Source of the DNA: Sipunculus nudus
Lineage: Eukaryota > Annelida > Sipuncula > Golfingiida > Sipunculidae
Direction of reading: 5' to 3'
Assembly: GCA_026874595.1 (NCBI GenBank)
Contig: CM049308.1
Coordinates: 80,336,124-80,400,123 of the forward strand
Length of the DNA stretch: 64,000 bases
Below are positions 12,420 to 23,901 of the stretch, piece by piece. The notes below the pieces were generated by a model. The model did no database searches and was not told where the DNA came from. It saw nothing but the letters and a program-made list of their open reading frames with translations. The number at the start of each line of letters is the position of its first letter. Position 1 is the stretch's first letter. The position numbers and the translations under genes were made by a program.

Positions 12420-15175
12420 CTAGCCTATTCCTCATAAGCATTATATAAATCCTGTTCTCAATAACATTTTCTCAATTCCTAATTTAATTCTTCATAAGTA
12501 TTTATCTAATTATTCATAAGCGTTGTCCTAATTCCTTTCATCATAAATATTGTCCTAATTCCATTCTTCCTAAATATTGTCTTAATTCCATTGTTCAAAC
12601 ATTTTGTCCTAATTCCATTCTTCATAAATATTGTCCTAATTCCATTCTTCATAAATATTGTCCTTATTCCATTCTTCATAACTACTGTCTTTATCTGATT
12701 TTTCATAGGCATTGTCCTAATCCTATTCCTCATAAGCATCATATTAATCCTGTTCTCCATAAGCATTATCCTTATTGTCTTCTCCAAAAGCATTGTCCTA
12801 ATTCCATTCTTCATAAGCATTGTCCTAATTCCATTCTTCATAAGCATTGTCCTAATTCCATTCTTCATAAGCATTGTCCTAATTCCATTCTTCATAAGCA
12901 TTGTCATAATTCAATTCTTCATAAGCATTGTCCTAATTCCATTCTTCATAAGCATTGTCATAATTCAATTCTTCATAAGCATTGTCCTAATTCCATTCTT
13001 CATAAGCATTGTCATAATTCAATTCTTCATAAGCATTGTCCTAATTCCATTCTTCATAAGCATTGTCCTAATTCCATTCTTCATAAGCATTGTCCTAATT
13101 CTGTTCTTCATAAACATTGTCCTAAACTCCGCAATTCTTCATAAGCATTGTCCTAATTCCATTCTTCATAAGCATTGTCCTAATTCTGTTCTTCATAAAC
13201 ATTGTCCTAAACTCCGTTCTTCATTAGCATTGTCCTAAATCCATTCTTCATAACCATTGTCCTTATTCAATTCTTCATAAGAATTGTCCTTACCGGTATT
13301 CCATTCTTTTAAAGCATTGTCCTAAACTCCATTCTTAATATCATTGTCCTGATTCGATCCTTCATAAGCATTGTCCTAATTCCATTCTTCATAAACATTT
13401 TCCTTATTCCATTCTTCATTAACATTGTCCTAAATCCATTATTCATAAGCATTTTCCTAATTCCATTCTTTGAAAGTGTTCTGAACTCCATTCTTAATAA
13501 GCATTGTCCTTATTCCATTCTTCATAAGCATTGTCCTTATTCAATACTTCATACGCATTGTCCTAATTCCATTCTTCAAAAGCATTGTCCTTATTCAGTA
13601 CTTCATACGCATTGTCCTAATTCCATTCTTCATAAACATTGTCTTAAACTCCATTCTTCATAAGCATTGTCCTAAATCCATTCTTCATAAGCATTGTCCT
13701 AAACTCCATTCTTCATAAGAATTGTCCTAAATCCATTCTTCATAAGCATTGTCCTTATTCCATTCTTCATAAGAATTGTCCTAATTCCATTCTTTGAAAG
13801 CATTGTTCTGAACTCCATTCTTAATAAGCATTGTCCTTATTCCATTCTTCATAAGCATTGTCCTTATTCAATACTTCATATGCATTGTCCTAATTCCATT
13901 CTTCAAAAGCATTGTCCTTATTCAATACTTAATACGCATTGTCCTAATTCCATTCTTCAAAAGCATTGTCCTTATTCAATACATCATACGCATTGTCCTA
14001 ATTCCATTCTTTAAAAGCATTGTCCTAATTCCATTCTTCAAAGCATTGTCCTAATTCCATTCTTTATAAGTATTGTTCTTATTCATTACTTCATAAGCAT
14101 TATCCTAATTCAGTTCTTCATTAGCATTGTCCTGATTCCATCCTTCATAAGCATTGTCCTAATTCCATTCTTCATAAACATTTTCCTTATTCCATTCTTC
14201 ATTAACATTGTCCTAATTCCATTCTTTGAAAGCATTGTTCTGAACTCCATTCTTAATAAGCATTGTCCTTATTCCATTCTTCATAAGCATTGTCCTTATT
14301 CAATACTTCATATGCATTGTCCTAATTCCATTCTTCAAAAGCATTGTCCTTATTCAATACGTCATACGCATTGTCCTAATTCCATTCTTTGAAAGCATTG
14401 TTCGGAACTCCATTCTTAATAAGCATTGTCCTTATTCCATTCTTCATAAGCATTGTCCTTATTCAATACTTCATATGCATTGTCCTAATTCCATTCTTCA
14501 AAAGCATTGTCCTTATTCAATACTTCATACGCATTGTCCTAATTCCATTCTTTGAAAGCATTGTCCTAATTCCATTCTTCAAAGCATTTTCCTAATTCTA
14601 TTCTTTGAAAGCATTGTTCTGAACTCCATTCTTAATAAGCATTGTCCAAATTCCATTCTTCAAAAGCATTGTCCTTATTCAATACGTCATACGCATTGTC
14701 CTAATTCCATTCTTCAAAAGCATTGTCCTAATTCCATTCTTCAAAGCATTGTCGTAATTCCATTCTTCATAAGCATTGTTCTGATCCTTCATCTTAATCT
14801 GGTTCCTCATCAGTGTTTACTCAATCCTGTTCCTCATTAGCATTGTTTTAATCATGTTCTCTTCAGGTATTGTCCTGATCCTGTTCTTCTTTAACATTTT
14901 CCTTAACCTGTTATACATAAGCATTTTATTAATCCTGTTCTGTGTAAGTATTGTCCTAATCCTCTTCCTTATAAGCATTGTCCTTATCCTCTTCCTTATA
15001 AGCATTGTTTTGATCATGTTCTACATAAGCTTCTCCATGTTTTTCTCTTTTCCTCATGATTATACTGCCCTAGTCCTGTCCCTCATAAGCATAGTTCTGT
15101 TTCTGTTCTCACAAGCATTGTCCTAATTGTATTCTTCTGAAGTATTGTACTGATCCTATTTTTAATATCATTAAA
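12420..15175. repeat. 27-bp minisatellite array, about 2.7 kb
   Basis: Roughly 100 copies of a 27-bp unit with the core CATAAGCATTGTCCTAATTC followed by CATTCTT. Copies at 12.8-13.2 kb are nearly identical. Towards both ends they diverge and include 24-28 bp length variants. Because 27 is a multiple of three, one minus-strand frame reads as nine-residue repeats (MLMKNGIRT). No splice site, start context or conserved flank supports a protein. Around 13.8-14.7 kb longer blocks of several units are duplicated as a group. Confidence 0.9.
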
Positions 15176-17544
15176 AGCATTGTCAAATTCTAACTGATCA
15201 TATATGCATTGTCCTCATCTTACCCTTGTGTGAAGAGACATGATGATGAAAGTGATGATGATCTGTTATTATTATAATTTTATCTCATACATTGAAGTAT
15301 TAGGTTTATTGATTTGTATGCTATTAATTATGCTGTTTGAGTGTGTTACTGACGTCTACAGGAAGAAGACAGGTCACCATGAGGATGACTAACTGTGCTT
15401 TTGTACTCATCCTAGTTTCATTTTGACTTATCTCGGGTAACCAGGCTGGGTAGAAGTGACTGATTTACAGGACAGAGGCCAAGACATCTTATCAAGTAGT
15501 GTAAAGTGCATTTTATATCAGATTTGTTCAAATATTACCAGTTTGAACACTCCATTGTTGGATATCATGTACGTCATACCAGTTTTAAATTTATACCAGA
15601 TCAGATAATCTTTCAATACCAATGAATGTGATCATGTTAGTGTTTCTAACATTTTGCGCATTTATGATACACTTATTATCCAGTTTATCTTTTACTCATT
15701 ACCTTTTCTGTAGCCTTATATGCCCTAATTCCTCACACGATAGTGGCATATTCTATTACAGTTAGTATATTTTACAAGGAAATAAAATATTTTGTCAAAA
15801 ATTCCTAAATGTTGTTTCTGCTAGACTTAAATAGATAACAGGATGAAATAGACAGTGTTGAGAGGGCAAATACCTCCACAATACAGTACATTTTTATCTA
15901 GATTGTACTCTATTTATCCTTATCTTTTTGTATCATATTCCTCCAACAGGTGACAGTGCCAGTCGCAGCCTTTTCCTGAAGACAAATGTCATAATTGACA
16001 AAAAGTGACACTTTTTCTGCAGTATTATTTGAAATTGTATGTCTTTTTGTTTTGTCTGAATCTTCATTAATGTTATTACAAAATATCATCAACACAGACA
16101 AACAACCAAACAGACAGACTTACAGATAAGTGGAAAATGGAGAAAACTGTATCATTTATGAAAGCACCTCCATCAGTCCAGCCTTGTAGGTGCTTTTTCT
16201 GGCCTTCAGAATTTGGGATTTATATGAAAGGTTGGAGGTCATAAGGAGGTCATTTTCCATATTTGTAATTTAAATTCTTAGAATATTGGATTAAACTTTA
16301 CATAAAACATTGCTGAATAAAGTTCCATCACCACTACAATACAGTAGATTTTTCAAAAGGTCTTGATCACTGCTGCCCATGGTTTATGTCAAATAGCAGC
16401 GTGCTGAGCTAGCATCAGGAGAGGACATCATGTCTAGTGATTTTCTACTTTGTTCTGACTCAAGGTCTCTGGAGGCAAATCCATACACTGCCAATAGTTT
16501 GGTTGCATGTCTGTAAACCTTTTGGGGTTTAAAGGAGGATTATGTTTGCTTTGCTGCGTGAACTTTTGGTGTTCGTATGGATGATGTGGTGCATTTCTAA
16601 CTGCATTCAGTGTTTTTGCTGTTGACAACAGTGGAATTTACTGTCCTTTAACAACCTCTTACTTGACAATATTTGAATTTGGGCAAGTTCTGAATGACTA
16701 TTTTATGAGGAAATTACTCAGCCAGCATTTGAATTTACTCAATCTAATCTAAATTTCAAATCTCTTTCCTAAAATAGAATTTTATGGCCTGTAACTTCAG
16801 GCCAAATTCAAATGATCTTCAGTTTCTAGACTAGAGACTAGAGAGGAGGCAGTGCTTGCAGTGATAAAGCCTACATTATTTCAGGAGGCTAGTCCTTGCA
16901 CTTAAGCCACTAGTTTTGTTGTTTCTTAACATGGACCATGTTTTCGACTTAATAAGATTATAAATATCCACATTTTTAGAGGTTTACTCTGTTTGAATTA
17001 TGTCTAGTTTGTTTGGGTAAATTTATGTCTGGTTCATTCACGTTTCTATGAGTTTTTGTGCAACACATGAATGTCTCATTGATTTGCTGAATCAGTATCC
17101 TCATCATATGAGGCCTTATCACTGAAATTCTAGCGTTCATGATTATTACATTTACACACACACGTACGTGAATTCTTCCACACAGCTGAGAGGCTGGGTA
17201 GATATCATGTGACCTCTTCAGTGATATCTCTGTGATTAATACTTATTGATGTGCATGTATATCAGGATACAAACGCCAGAATCATGTCAACAAGTGTCAT
17301 TGGTTTTTTTTTTTTTGCATTTGTTCACGCCATGACGTTGTTTATCAAGATCAGTAACAAGTGCTTAATCCACATGGATTATGCCCACACTCTTAAGGCT
17401 GAACAGCCTGGAGGAGGGGGCATTTTGGGTTGCTAGCCCTTTGGTTGTTAATACTTCTTTCGGGTTGTATGCTTAGATCTTGTGTCATGGTACTGCTCTC
17501 AACTGTAGTGAGTGATGTGGCTTTTTTTTCTTTGTTTGTAACAG
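15176..17544. other. AT-rich intron-like DNA
   Basis: No exon or repeat could be supported. A minus-strand open frame at 16434-16628 looks fairly protein-like in composition but has no splice borders. A T-run at 17308-17317 and a short CA run at 17155-17163 are simple repeats. Confidence 0.45.
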
Positions 17545-17655
17545 GTCAAGTCCTACAAAAGTTCATGTACTTTGGCACTCAATGCATGCTTACAACAGGA
17601 GTGGTCACTTGGGGGAACTCCAAAGATTATGTCAATAATCTTATTGGGATTAACA
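17545..17655 (+). CDS. Candidate internal exon of the plus-strand host gene
   Basis: A very strong acceptor (CTTTGTTTGTAACAG) precedes 111 nt that are open in phase 0. They encode a protein-like 37-residue stretch containing VKSYKSSCTLALNACLQQEW and then SLGGTPKIMSIILLG. The likely donor is ACA/GTAATA, which is only moderate. It enters and leaves in phase 0. The frame would also read a little beyond the donor. I recognise no family. It would join upstream of the exon chain that begins at 29479, with one or more exons unseen or weak (26136) in between. Confidence 0.5.
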
Positions 17656-17859
17656 GTAATACAGTTTGTGTTTAGGATTATTGTTTCTTCGTGAAGTATT
17701 GACTTGTTATGCAAGACTGTAGATGGTGGTCGTAATTCATGGTCCATGGATAAATCACTGATACAGGTATACTGGTGGTGTGGTCTGATTTCTCCTGAAC
17801 TGTTACTCCAGCCATGGGATGACTGATCAAACAGATCTCTGCTAGGTTCATTGATTTAA

Positions 17860-18110
17860 TGATTAGTTGAGTATTTGATTTTATTTAGCCTCATCAATTA
17901 AGTACCTGATTTTATTGAGACTTGTTTGCTGAGTACCCGATTTTATTGAGCCACATTGGCTGAGTACCCTATTTTATTGAGACTCATTGACTGAGTAGTA
18001 ATGGTGTCATTGAGACCCATTGACAGAGTACCTGATTTTATTGAAACTCATTGACTTAGTACCTAATTTTATTGATACTCATTAACTGAGTGTTTCGTGT
18101 CATTTAGTCT
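17860..18110. repeat. 31-bp degenerate tandem repeat
   Basis: About eight copies of a 31-bp unit with the core GATTTTATTGAGACTCATTG and then ACTGAGTACC. Copies differ by several substitutions each, so the array is old. It lies about 200 nt behind the candidate exon at 17545 and would be intronic. Confidence 0.8.
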
Positions 18111-18373
18111 CACTGAGTGCAAGGTGTTATCAACAATGGATGTCTATAATTATTGTTATTTGCTTGTTGCTTGAAAATCTTTAAATTTACTTGCGGAGTA
18201 TAGCTAGGGTACGTTATTGTCAGTTATTGAGTTTTGATTTATAACAACAACTAATGATTAACAACTCAAGATCCTGTGTTGTTGACACTCAATAACAATA
18301 CCCTTGATAACTTGTACAATGAATAAAATAACTGGTTGATGAAATGTCCACCTAGGCCATGTCACTTCTCTTT

Positions 18374-18480
18374 TTAGAGAGAGAGAGACAGAGAGAGAGA
18401 GAGAGATAGACAGAGAAAGGGGGAGAGACAAAGAGAGAGAGACAGAGAGTGAGAGAGAGACAGAGACAGAGTAAGAGACA
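18374..18480. repeat. Purine-rich GA/GACA microsatellite
   Basis: About 105 nt almost free of C and T on the plus strand: GAGA runs interrupted by GACA and GATA units. The minus strand reads as serine/leucine repeats (SVSLSLS), which is an artefact of the dinucleotide. Confidence 0.9.
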
Positions 18481-19189
18481 TTGTCAAAAGGTATTGAATT
18501 GATTTTGCACAGCTTGTAACTGGACATAACTCATACAAATGCATTGTAGATAATTATGTGTGGATGAGTCAGGTGATATTGTGGCGGCTAATGCTACTGT
18601 CAGATTTTGTGGGAAGAGAGTTAATTATACCCAAGACTAAGTGTTCTGATGATAGAGGAAAATTTAAGATACGGAAAGTCACCCGAAGGGTTGGTAAGTC
18701 GCATTCATACTGATATCAGCAGTGTATCCCACCACCCCCACTATTATATACCCTTACTTCACAGACCTGAATTTGTCACAGAAGAACACTCAATGCTGGT
18801 GCTAATTTTGATCATCAGATAACTGATAAAAAGGTCAAGGGTCAGCCATCAGTCAAACTGATTATACACTGACATGAATCACATCAAGTTATTTATATCT
18901 TCATAATGGAGTTAAAGATGTTTGTAGAATCCTTCCCCCAAGTGCAGTGACAACAACTCTGTACTGTGTGCCACCATTATTCACTTTTTAGGTGCATCCT
19001 GTGAAATGACGAGATAACCATATTTGGTTTGATCAGTTATCTGCAGAGAAACAACTCCAGCGAAATCAATCGCTGTATATTGTCTTGCGACCATCATTGA
19101 AGTTACTGTACTTTCATTCTGTTTGTGTATGAAAATCTGATGGCTTTTCCTTCATAATTTTTGACCATAAATCCATTGTAAACATGTAA
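18481..19189. other. Non-coding DNA
   Basis: Nothing recognisable. An acceptor-like TTCACTTTTTAG ends at 18991, but all three frames behind it close at once. Confidence 0.5.
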
Positions 19190-19542
19190 GTTGTATTGTA
19201 CCCCTGTGGTAGAGTATGTTATATTATGTACACTGTATACCTGGGAGTGAATGTCTTGTGTACTGTCCACCCGTGGTAGTGGATGTCCAGTTGTGCACTG
19301 TACACCTGTGTTTGTGTTGTGTTGTGTAGTGTTCACCTGTTGTAGAGTGTGTTGTTTTGTGTACTGTGCACCTGTGGTAGTATGTTGTTATGTGTACTGT
19401 ACACCTGTGGTAGAGTGTGTTGTTGTGTAGTGTTCACCTGTGGTAGAGTGTGTTGTTATGTGTACTGTACACCTGTGTTAGTATGTTGTTATGTGTACTG
19501 TACACCTGTGGTAGAGCATGTGTTGTGTACTGTACACCTGTG
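19190..19542. repeat. 33-35-bp minisatellite, left part
   Basis: Tandem units built on TGTACTGTACACCTGTGG and then TAGAGTGTGTTGTT, with length variants of 33-35 bp. The array stops exactly where the inverted-repeat element begins at 19543 and resumes after 22079 in the same register, so the two parts were once one array. Confidence 0.9.
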
Positions 19543-19679
19543 CCCGGCTGTAGATTTCCCGAAAAAAACGCAAAATATCCACGAATTTCCGCGGATTTCC
19601 GAGTATTGGGACTGCGGCATTTTTCCGAAAATTTATAAAATTCTTCGGAAAAAGCACCAAATCCTAAATCTTTGGATTT

Positions 19680-19930
19680 TTGCCATAGATTCCGCACTTT
19701 TCCACAGATTTCTGCCGTATATTCCGCACTTTTCCATGGATTTCTGCCGCAGTTTCCGCACTTTTCCGCTGATTTCTGCTGTAGTTTCCACACTTTTCCG
19801 CTGATTTCTGCTGCAGTTTCCGCACTTTTCCGTGGATTTCTGCCACAGTTTCCGCACTTTTTCGAGGATTTCTTCCGCACTTTTCCACAGATTTCTTCAA
19901 CAGTTTCCATAGATGTTTTTCTGCAGCTTC
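19680..19930. repeat. 32-bp subrepeats in the left arm of the foldback element
   Basis: About eight tandem units with alternating TTTCCGCACTTTTCC and GATTTCTGC blocks. The period of 32 is not a multiple of three, yet all three minus-strand frames lack stops. The array therefore reads as a 197-codon repetitive open frame (KSAE, KCGN and SGKV motifs). That frame is a by-product of the repeat, not a protein gene. Confidence 0.85.
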
Positions 19931-20145
19931 CCCACTCTTTCATGCAGGTTTCCTTTGGTAAATGAATTTCTGTGGCAATATTTTTCTGAAATTGTAAAAA
20001 TTCTAATTTTCTGAATAAACATAACAATCAGCTATATTTTGAGAACGTTGCCTTCCTTTTCTTCTTGAATATTAGAGTATTGCCACACCTGCATCTGCTT
20101 ATAGATGTAATAAATGAAAAACACTAAAAAAAAGTAAACTGATTA

Positions 20146-20151
20146 TTTATT
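20146..20151 (-). promoter_or_regulatory. Possible polyadenylation signal (AATAAA)
   Basis: On the minus strand AATAAA lies about 55 nt behind the stop of the candidate terminal exon at 20206-20270. Position and order fit a 3' end, but AATAAA is common in AT-rich DNA. Confidence 0.3.
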
Positions 20152-20205
20152 GAAAAAAATCATAATAAATATTGGTTAGTTTTGTTTTCTTTACAATGGC
20201 TTCAA

Positions 20206-20270
20206 TCAGTCATTCAACTTGTGTCTCATATTTGCTTTGGTGGACCTATCAAATATCCTGGTGATTTTAT
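20206..20270 (-). CDS. Candidate terminal exon inside the foldback element
   Basis: On the minus strand a strong acceptor (TTTTTTTTCTTTCCAG) precedes a frame that, entered in phase 1, reads KITRIFDRSTKANMRHKLND and stops. In phase 0 it reads IKSPGYLIGPPKQI and stops. An AATAAA follows. The upstream segment at 21102-21323 leaves in phase 0, so the phase-0 reading would be required unless another exon lies between them. Function unknown. Confidence 0.3.
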
Positions 20271-21101
20271 CTGGAAAGAAAAAAAAATAATTTAGTGATC
20301 TTGCAAGAAACATCATATTGTGTAATTTTTAAGACCTCTTTCATAGTAAAATAAGTATATTTTTTCAGACATGGAATTTTTCTTTAAGATCTTTAAGTAC
20401 TACAACTTTAAAATTGCAAGAAAGTCAATTTAGTGTAAACTGCAAATTAATCAGAAACACTGAAAATTTTCTATTGACAAACAGTGCATTATGTTTTATA
20501 TGTATCTTTCGCCAAGATTTGCTGGTAATTCCAACTCTTAAGGCAACATTAAATAAAAAAAAAAAATTCCTGCACACATAAAACTCATAAATAATGAAAA
20601 TAATATGGATGCACATGGTTTGTACACAATTTAAAAAATATTCTTTTTAGGCCATAACAACAAATGCCCCAAATAAATACATAACAGTGGTGTCATATAT
20701 GGCAAGAAAATGCATATTGCTGATCTAAATTGAAAGATGTATACTATTCAGAAATAAAAAGGATATTTTGGTTCTAAATAGAACGATGTTTACCATATTT
20801 AAGCTATTTAAGGATATTTCAGAATATCAGTTCACTCTGTTGAATGACTCTTTGCATCATCAAATTTTCAATAACAATACTTTTATGGTTAAAAAAAAAT
20901 GTATTTTATAATAAGTAAGGATAATGCATGATGATTCTCAAAATATACTTGAGGAAATACCCAGTGTTATAGGCCATCTAAGTCCATACACATATTAACA
21001 GTACCAATTAGTGCTCATCCTCAGACAAGTATATTAACAAGATATTTTGCATATTCTGTTCACATATTTTGAACTCAAATAAAATAGGTGAATATGCTTA
21101 C

Positions 21102-21323
21102 ATGAGTTGTGTTCTCTTCATTCCTCCTAACCGTTAACCACTCCATTTGAACTGACCCTGCATTTATGCACTGTAAGCATCTTGATACACTGCTTCCTGT
21201 AGCCTGAGATGCTTGGGACTGGCCTTGCAAGGTCAAGATGGCTGGATGACAGTACTTGACAATGACAGAGTACAGCTGCAGCTGGCTTCTACCCAGGGTG
21301 CATGTACATGCCTTGTAACACAT
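21102..21323 (-). CDS. Exon-like segment inside the foldback element
   Basis: This stretch is clearly richer in G and C than the rest of the element. On the minus strand it is open for 74 codons from an ATG to a good donor (ACTCAT/GTAAGC). The product starts MCYKACTCTLGRSQLQLYSV and later contains SVSRCLQCINAGSVQMEWL. No domain is recognised. It could be the first exon of an element-encoded gene or a host exon captured by the element, as Pack-type transposons do. There is no polypyrimidine tract upstream, so it is not obviously an internal exon unless the ATG is internal. Confidence 0.4.
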
Positions 21324-21509
21324 CGATCTTTTAGTACATTATATATAATTAATACCTATTCATATTAATGAGCTGTTTTTTAGTTCCAAGGGGAGCTGGT
21401 GAACACTTAATCTCAGGTTAAATCAAGACACTTGAAAAAAAATTCATCACAGAGAAATATATATGTGATACATGTATCTTTCAAAACATTATTTAATTTT
21501 TTATCCAGC

Positions 21510-21547
<38 letters not shown>

Positions 21548-22079
21548 TATATATATAATTATATATATAGTTATATGAGTGTGTGCATGTGTGTGTGCAG
21601 GAAAATTGCACATATGAACAAATTATAATACACAGTACCTCTATCACAAAACTGATTTGAACAGGAAATATTTTTCTATATTTGTATTCTTGATGCATTT
21701 CTAAACATATTGGTATGTTGGATGCCACATCTCTATAAAGAATGAAGTATATTATATTTTTAGTTTTGAACATGTAGCTGGACTTAGCATTTTTCCCTTC
21801 AGGCCCAGTACATCTCCATGTCCAAGTAAAATTTCTATATCCAGAAAGCCTTTTCACAGAAGTCCCAGAATTTTGTGGAAATCTGCAGAAATATGTGGAT
21901 TTTTTTCCACACTTTTCTGAGGTGTTCGGAAAAGTGCGGATAAAAATCTTCGGAAATCTTCCACAAATGCATAAAATCTGTGGAAAACTGCGGAAATCCA
22001 TGGAATTCCGAAGTTTTCCGCGGAAATCCGTGGAAATTTAATTGACATACAGAAATTTTTCGGAAAATCTACAGCCGGG

Positions 22080-22935
22080 TGGTAGAGTGTGTTGTTGTAT
22101 AATGTACACCTGTGGTAGGGTGTGTTGTGTTGTTCCATGTACACTGGAATATATTACTCAACATACATAGTATAAATGAATAGTGTTCACCTGTGGTGGA
22201 GTGTTGTGTAGTGTAGGTTCATCAGTGGTTGAATTTCATGTGTACTGTACACCTGTGGTAGAGTGTGTTGTTGTTTAGTGTACACATGTGATAGAGTATG
22301 TTGTGTACTGTACACCTGTGTTTGTGTTGTGTTGTGTAGTGTTTACCTGTGGTAGAGTGTGTTGTGTAGTGTAGGTTCATCTGTGGTAGAGCATGTTGTG
22401 CTGTGTAATGTACACCTGTGGTAGAGTGTGTTGTTGTTTAGTGTACACATGTGATAGAGTATGTTGTGTACTGTACACCTATGTTAAAGTGTTGTGTTCT
22501 GTATACCTATGGCAGAGTGTACTGTAAAGTGTTGTGTACTGTACAACTGTGATAGAGTGTTGTGTACTTTACACCTGTGATAGAGTATGTTGTAGTGTAG
22601 TGTACACCTGTAGTAGAGTGTGTTGTTTAGTGTACACATGTGATAGAGTGTGTTATGTACTGAACACCTGTGATAGAGTGTGTTGTTGTGTAGTGTACAC
22701 CTGTAGTAGAGTGTGTTGTTTAGTGTACACATGTGGTAGAGTGTGTTGTGTATAGTGTATATTCACCTGTGGTAGAGCATATTGAGTTGTGCACTGTACA
22801 CTCTCGATAGTGCTTTGTTGTGTACTGTACACCTGTGGTAGAGTGTGTTGTTTTGTAAAGTACACCAGTACATGGTAGAGTGTTGTGTTGTGTACACCTG
22901 TGGAAGTTTGTTTTCTGTTGTTCCATGTACACTTG
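22080..22935. repeat. 33-35-bp minisatellite, right part
   Basis: Continues the array of 19190-19542 after the foldback insertion. Variants with TAGTAGAG, ATGTGATAGAG and deletions of the second half are intermixed. The minus-strand frames reading NTLYHRC and similar are products of the repeat. Confidence 0.9.
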
Positions 22936-23897
22936 AATATATTAATAAAAATTCACCAAAAATAGTCAGATTGAAAACATGTAATACACTCAAATACTAG
23001 CATGCATTTTACATTTATAATACCTAAAACCATATGCAAATCATATAAAGAGTCTGTTGTGTCCCTAGCTGAATTAACACCTGAAATATATAATAAAGTA
23101 TGTCAAACAGATACTGTGAAATCAGCCTGGAGTATATAGGAATAATTGAATGATCGTAATTATACATAGATATAAACCAGCGTTAGATAATTATAGACAC
23201 TGTTAGTTTAGAATTGAGGATGGCTCAGAGCCAGCAGTGATAATCACCATATTTCTTTTTTATCTGGCCGTCATGCTGTGTAGATCAGTGACTTCCGTAA
23301 GTATATGGGTAAACAGAGTTTATCTTGACATATCCAACCTTTACTCCTCACCTGATGAGCTGTGGGCAAGACCTTGATGACATCACGGTAGATTATGAGT
23401 GGTAGTTGTTCTGGATTTACCAGGGCGGAGGTGTAACATTCTCATCACAATAAACTGAAGTGCCACAAAGACTGTATATCACTAGTTATGTACTGGGACA
23501 GGTACACCTAGAACATAGCTAGGACTGAGAGACTGTAGATAGCGTTCTAGTCATACCAGTCCCAGTGGACAGCCTTCCCAGCAACACTGGCCTGAGTGTT
23601 TCAGAGTAATGGCTTTGTTGTGGTTGGTCATTAATATCCAGGTTTATTTGATATATCTGTTTCCTGTTAGCTTGCTTTTGCTTATAATCTTTAGAAGAAT
23701 AAAAAAATTGACAAGTATATAATAAGCAGGTGTGCGGGTTTGTTTTCATAACTCAGTATTTGTCCATCTGAGTGTCATTAGTTCCCTGGGACCTCAAGTT
23801 AGTGCCACTTCAGTTGACTGTGGCTGCAGTACTCCTGTAACCACATTCTGTATACCTCAGCAAAAACTTACTTTTCTCATTCATGAGAGTCCAGCTT
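22936..23897. other. Non-coding DNA
   Basis: AT-rich. An open stretch at 23215-23292 ends at a strong donor-like TTCC/GTAAGT and encodes a hydrophobic run (VIITIFLFYLAVMLC). The acceptor side is weak, so it is not called as an exon. Confidence 0.4.
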
Positions 23898-23901
23898 TTA
23901 T

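Larger units (their letters stand above)
19543..22079. mobile_element. Foldback-like DNA transposon inserted in a minisatellite
   Basis: Begins CCCGGCTGTAGATTTCCCGA and ends with its inverse, a terminal inverted repeat of about 24 nt with one difference. The flanks are consecutive pieces of the minisatellite unit (CACCTG/TG before, TG/GTAGAG after), so the empty site can be read directly and the target duplication is TG, 2 bp. Inside the left end are about eight copies of a 32-bp unit (CACTTTTCCGCTGATTTCTG then CTGCAGTTTCCG). The right end (about 21.86-22.06 kb) carries the same kind of units inverted. Tandem repeats inside inverted ends are the hallmark of foldback elements. The centre is AT-rich and holds an exon-like minus-strand segment and a TA microsatellite (21513-21571). 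No transposase motif is recognised, and the superfamily is not assigned. Confidence 0.8.

Noticed and set aside
12506-12907. 133-codon minus-strand frame of MLMKNGIRT repeats
   Set aside because: It is the translation of the 27-bp minisatellite; the unit length alone keeps the frame open.
18258-18527. Serine/leucine-rich minus-strand frame
   Set aside because: Translation of the GA microsatellite.
19434-20027. 197-codon minus-strand frame rich in KSAE and KCGN motifs
   Set aside because: It runs across the minisatellite border and the 32-bp subrepeats of the foldback element; all three frames lack stops there, so openness means nothing.
22484-22993. Overlapping frames reading NTLYHRC and similar
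   Set aside because: By-products of the 33-35-bp minisatellite.
23215-23292. Hydrophobic open stretch ending at TTCC/GTAAGT
   Set aside because: Strong donor but no credible acceptor or start; could be chance in T-rich DNA.
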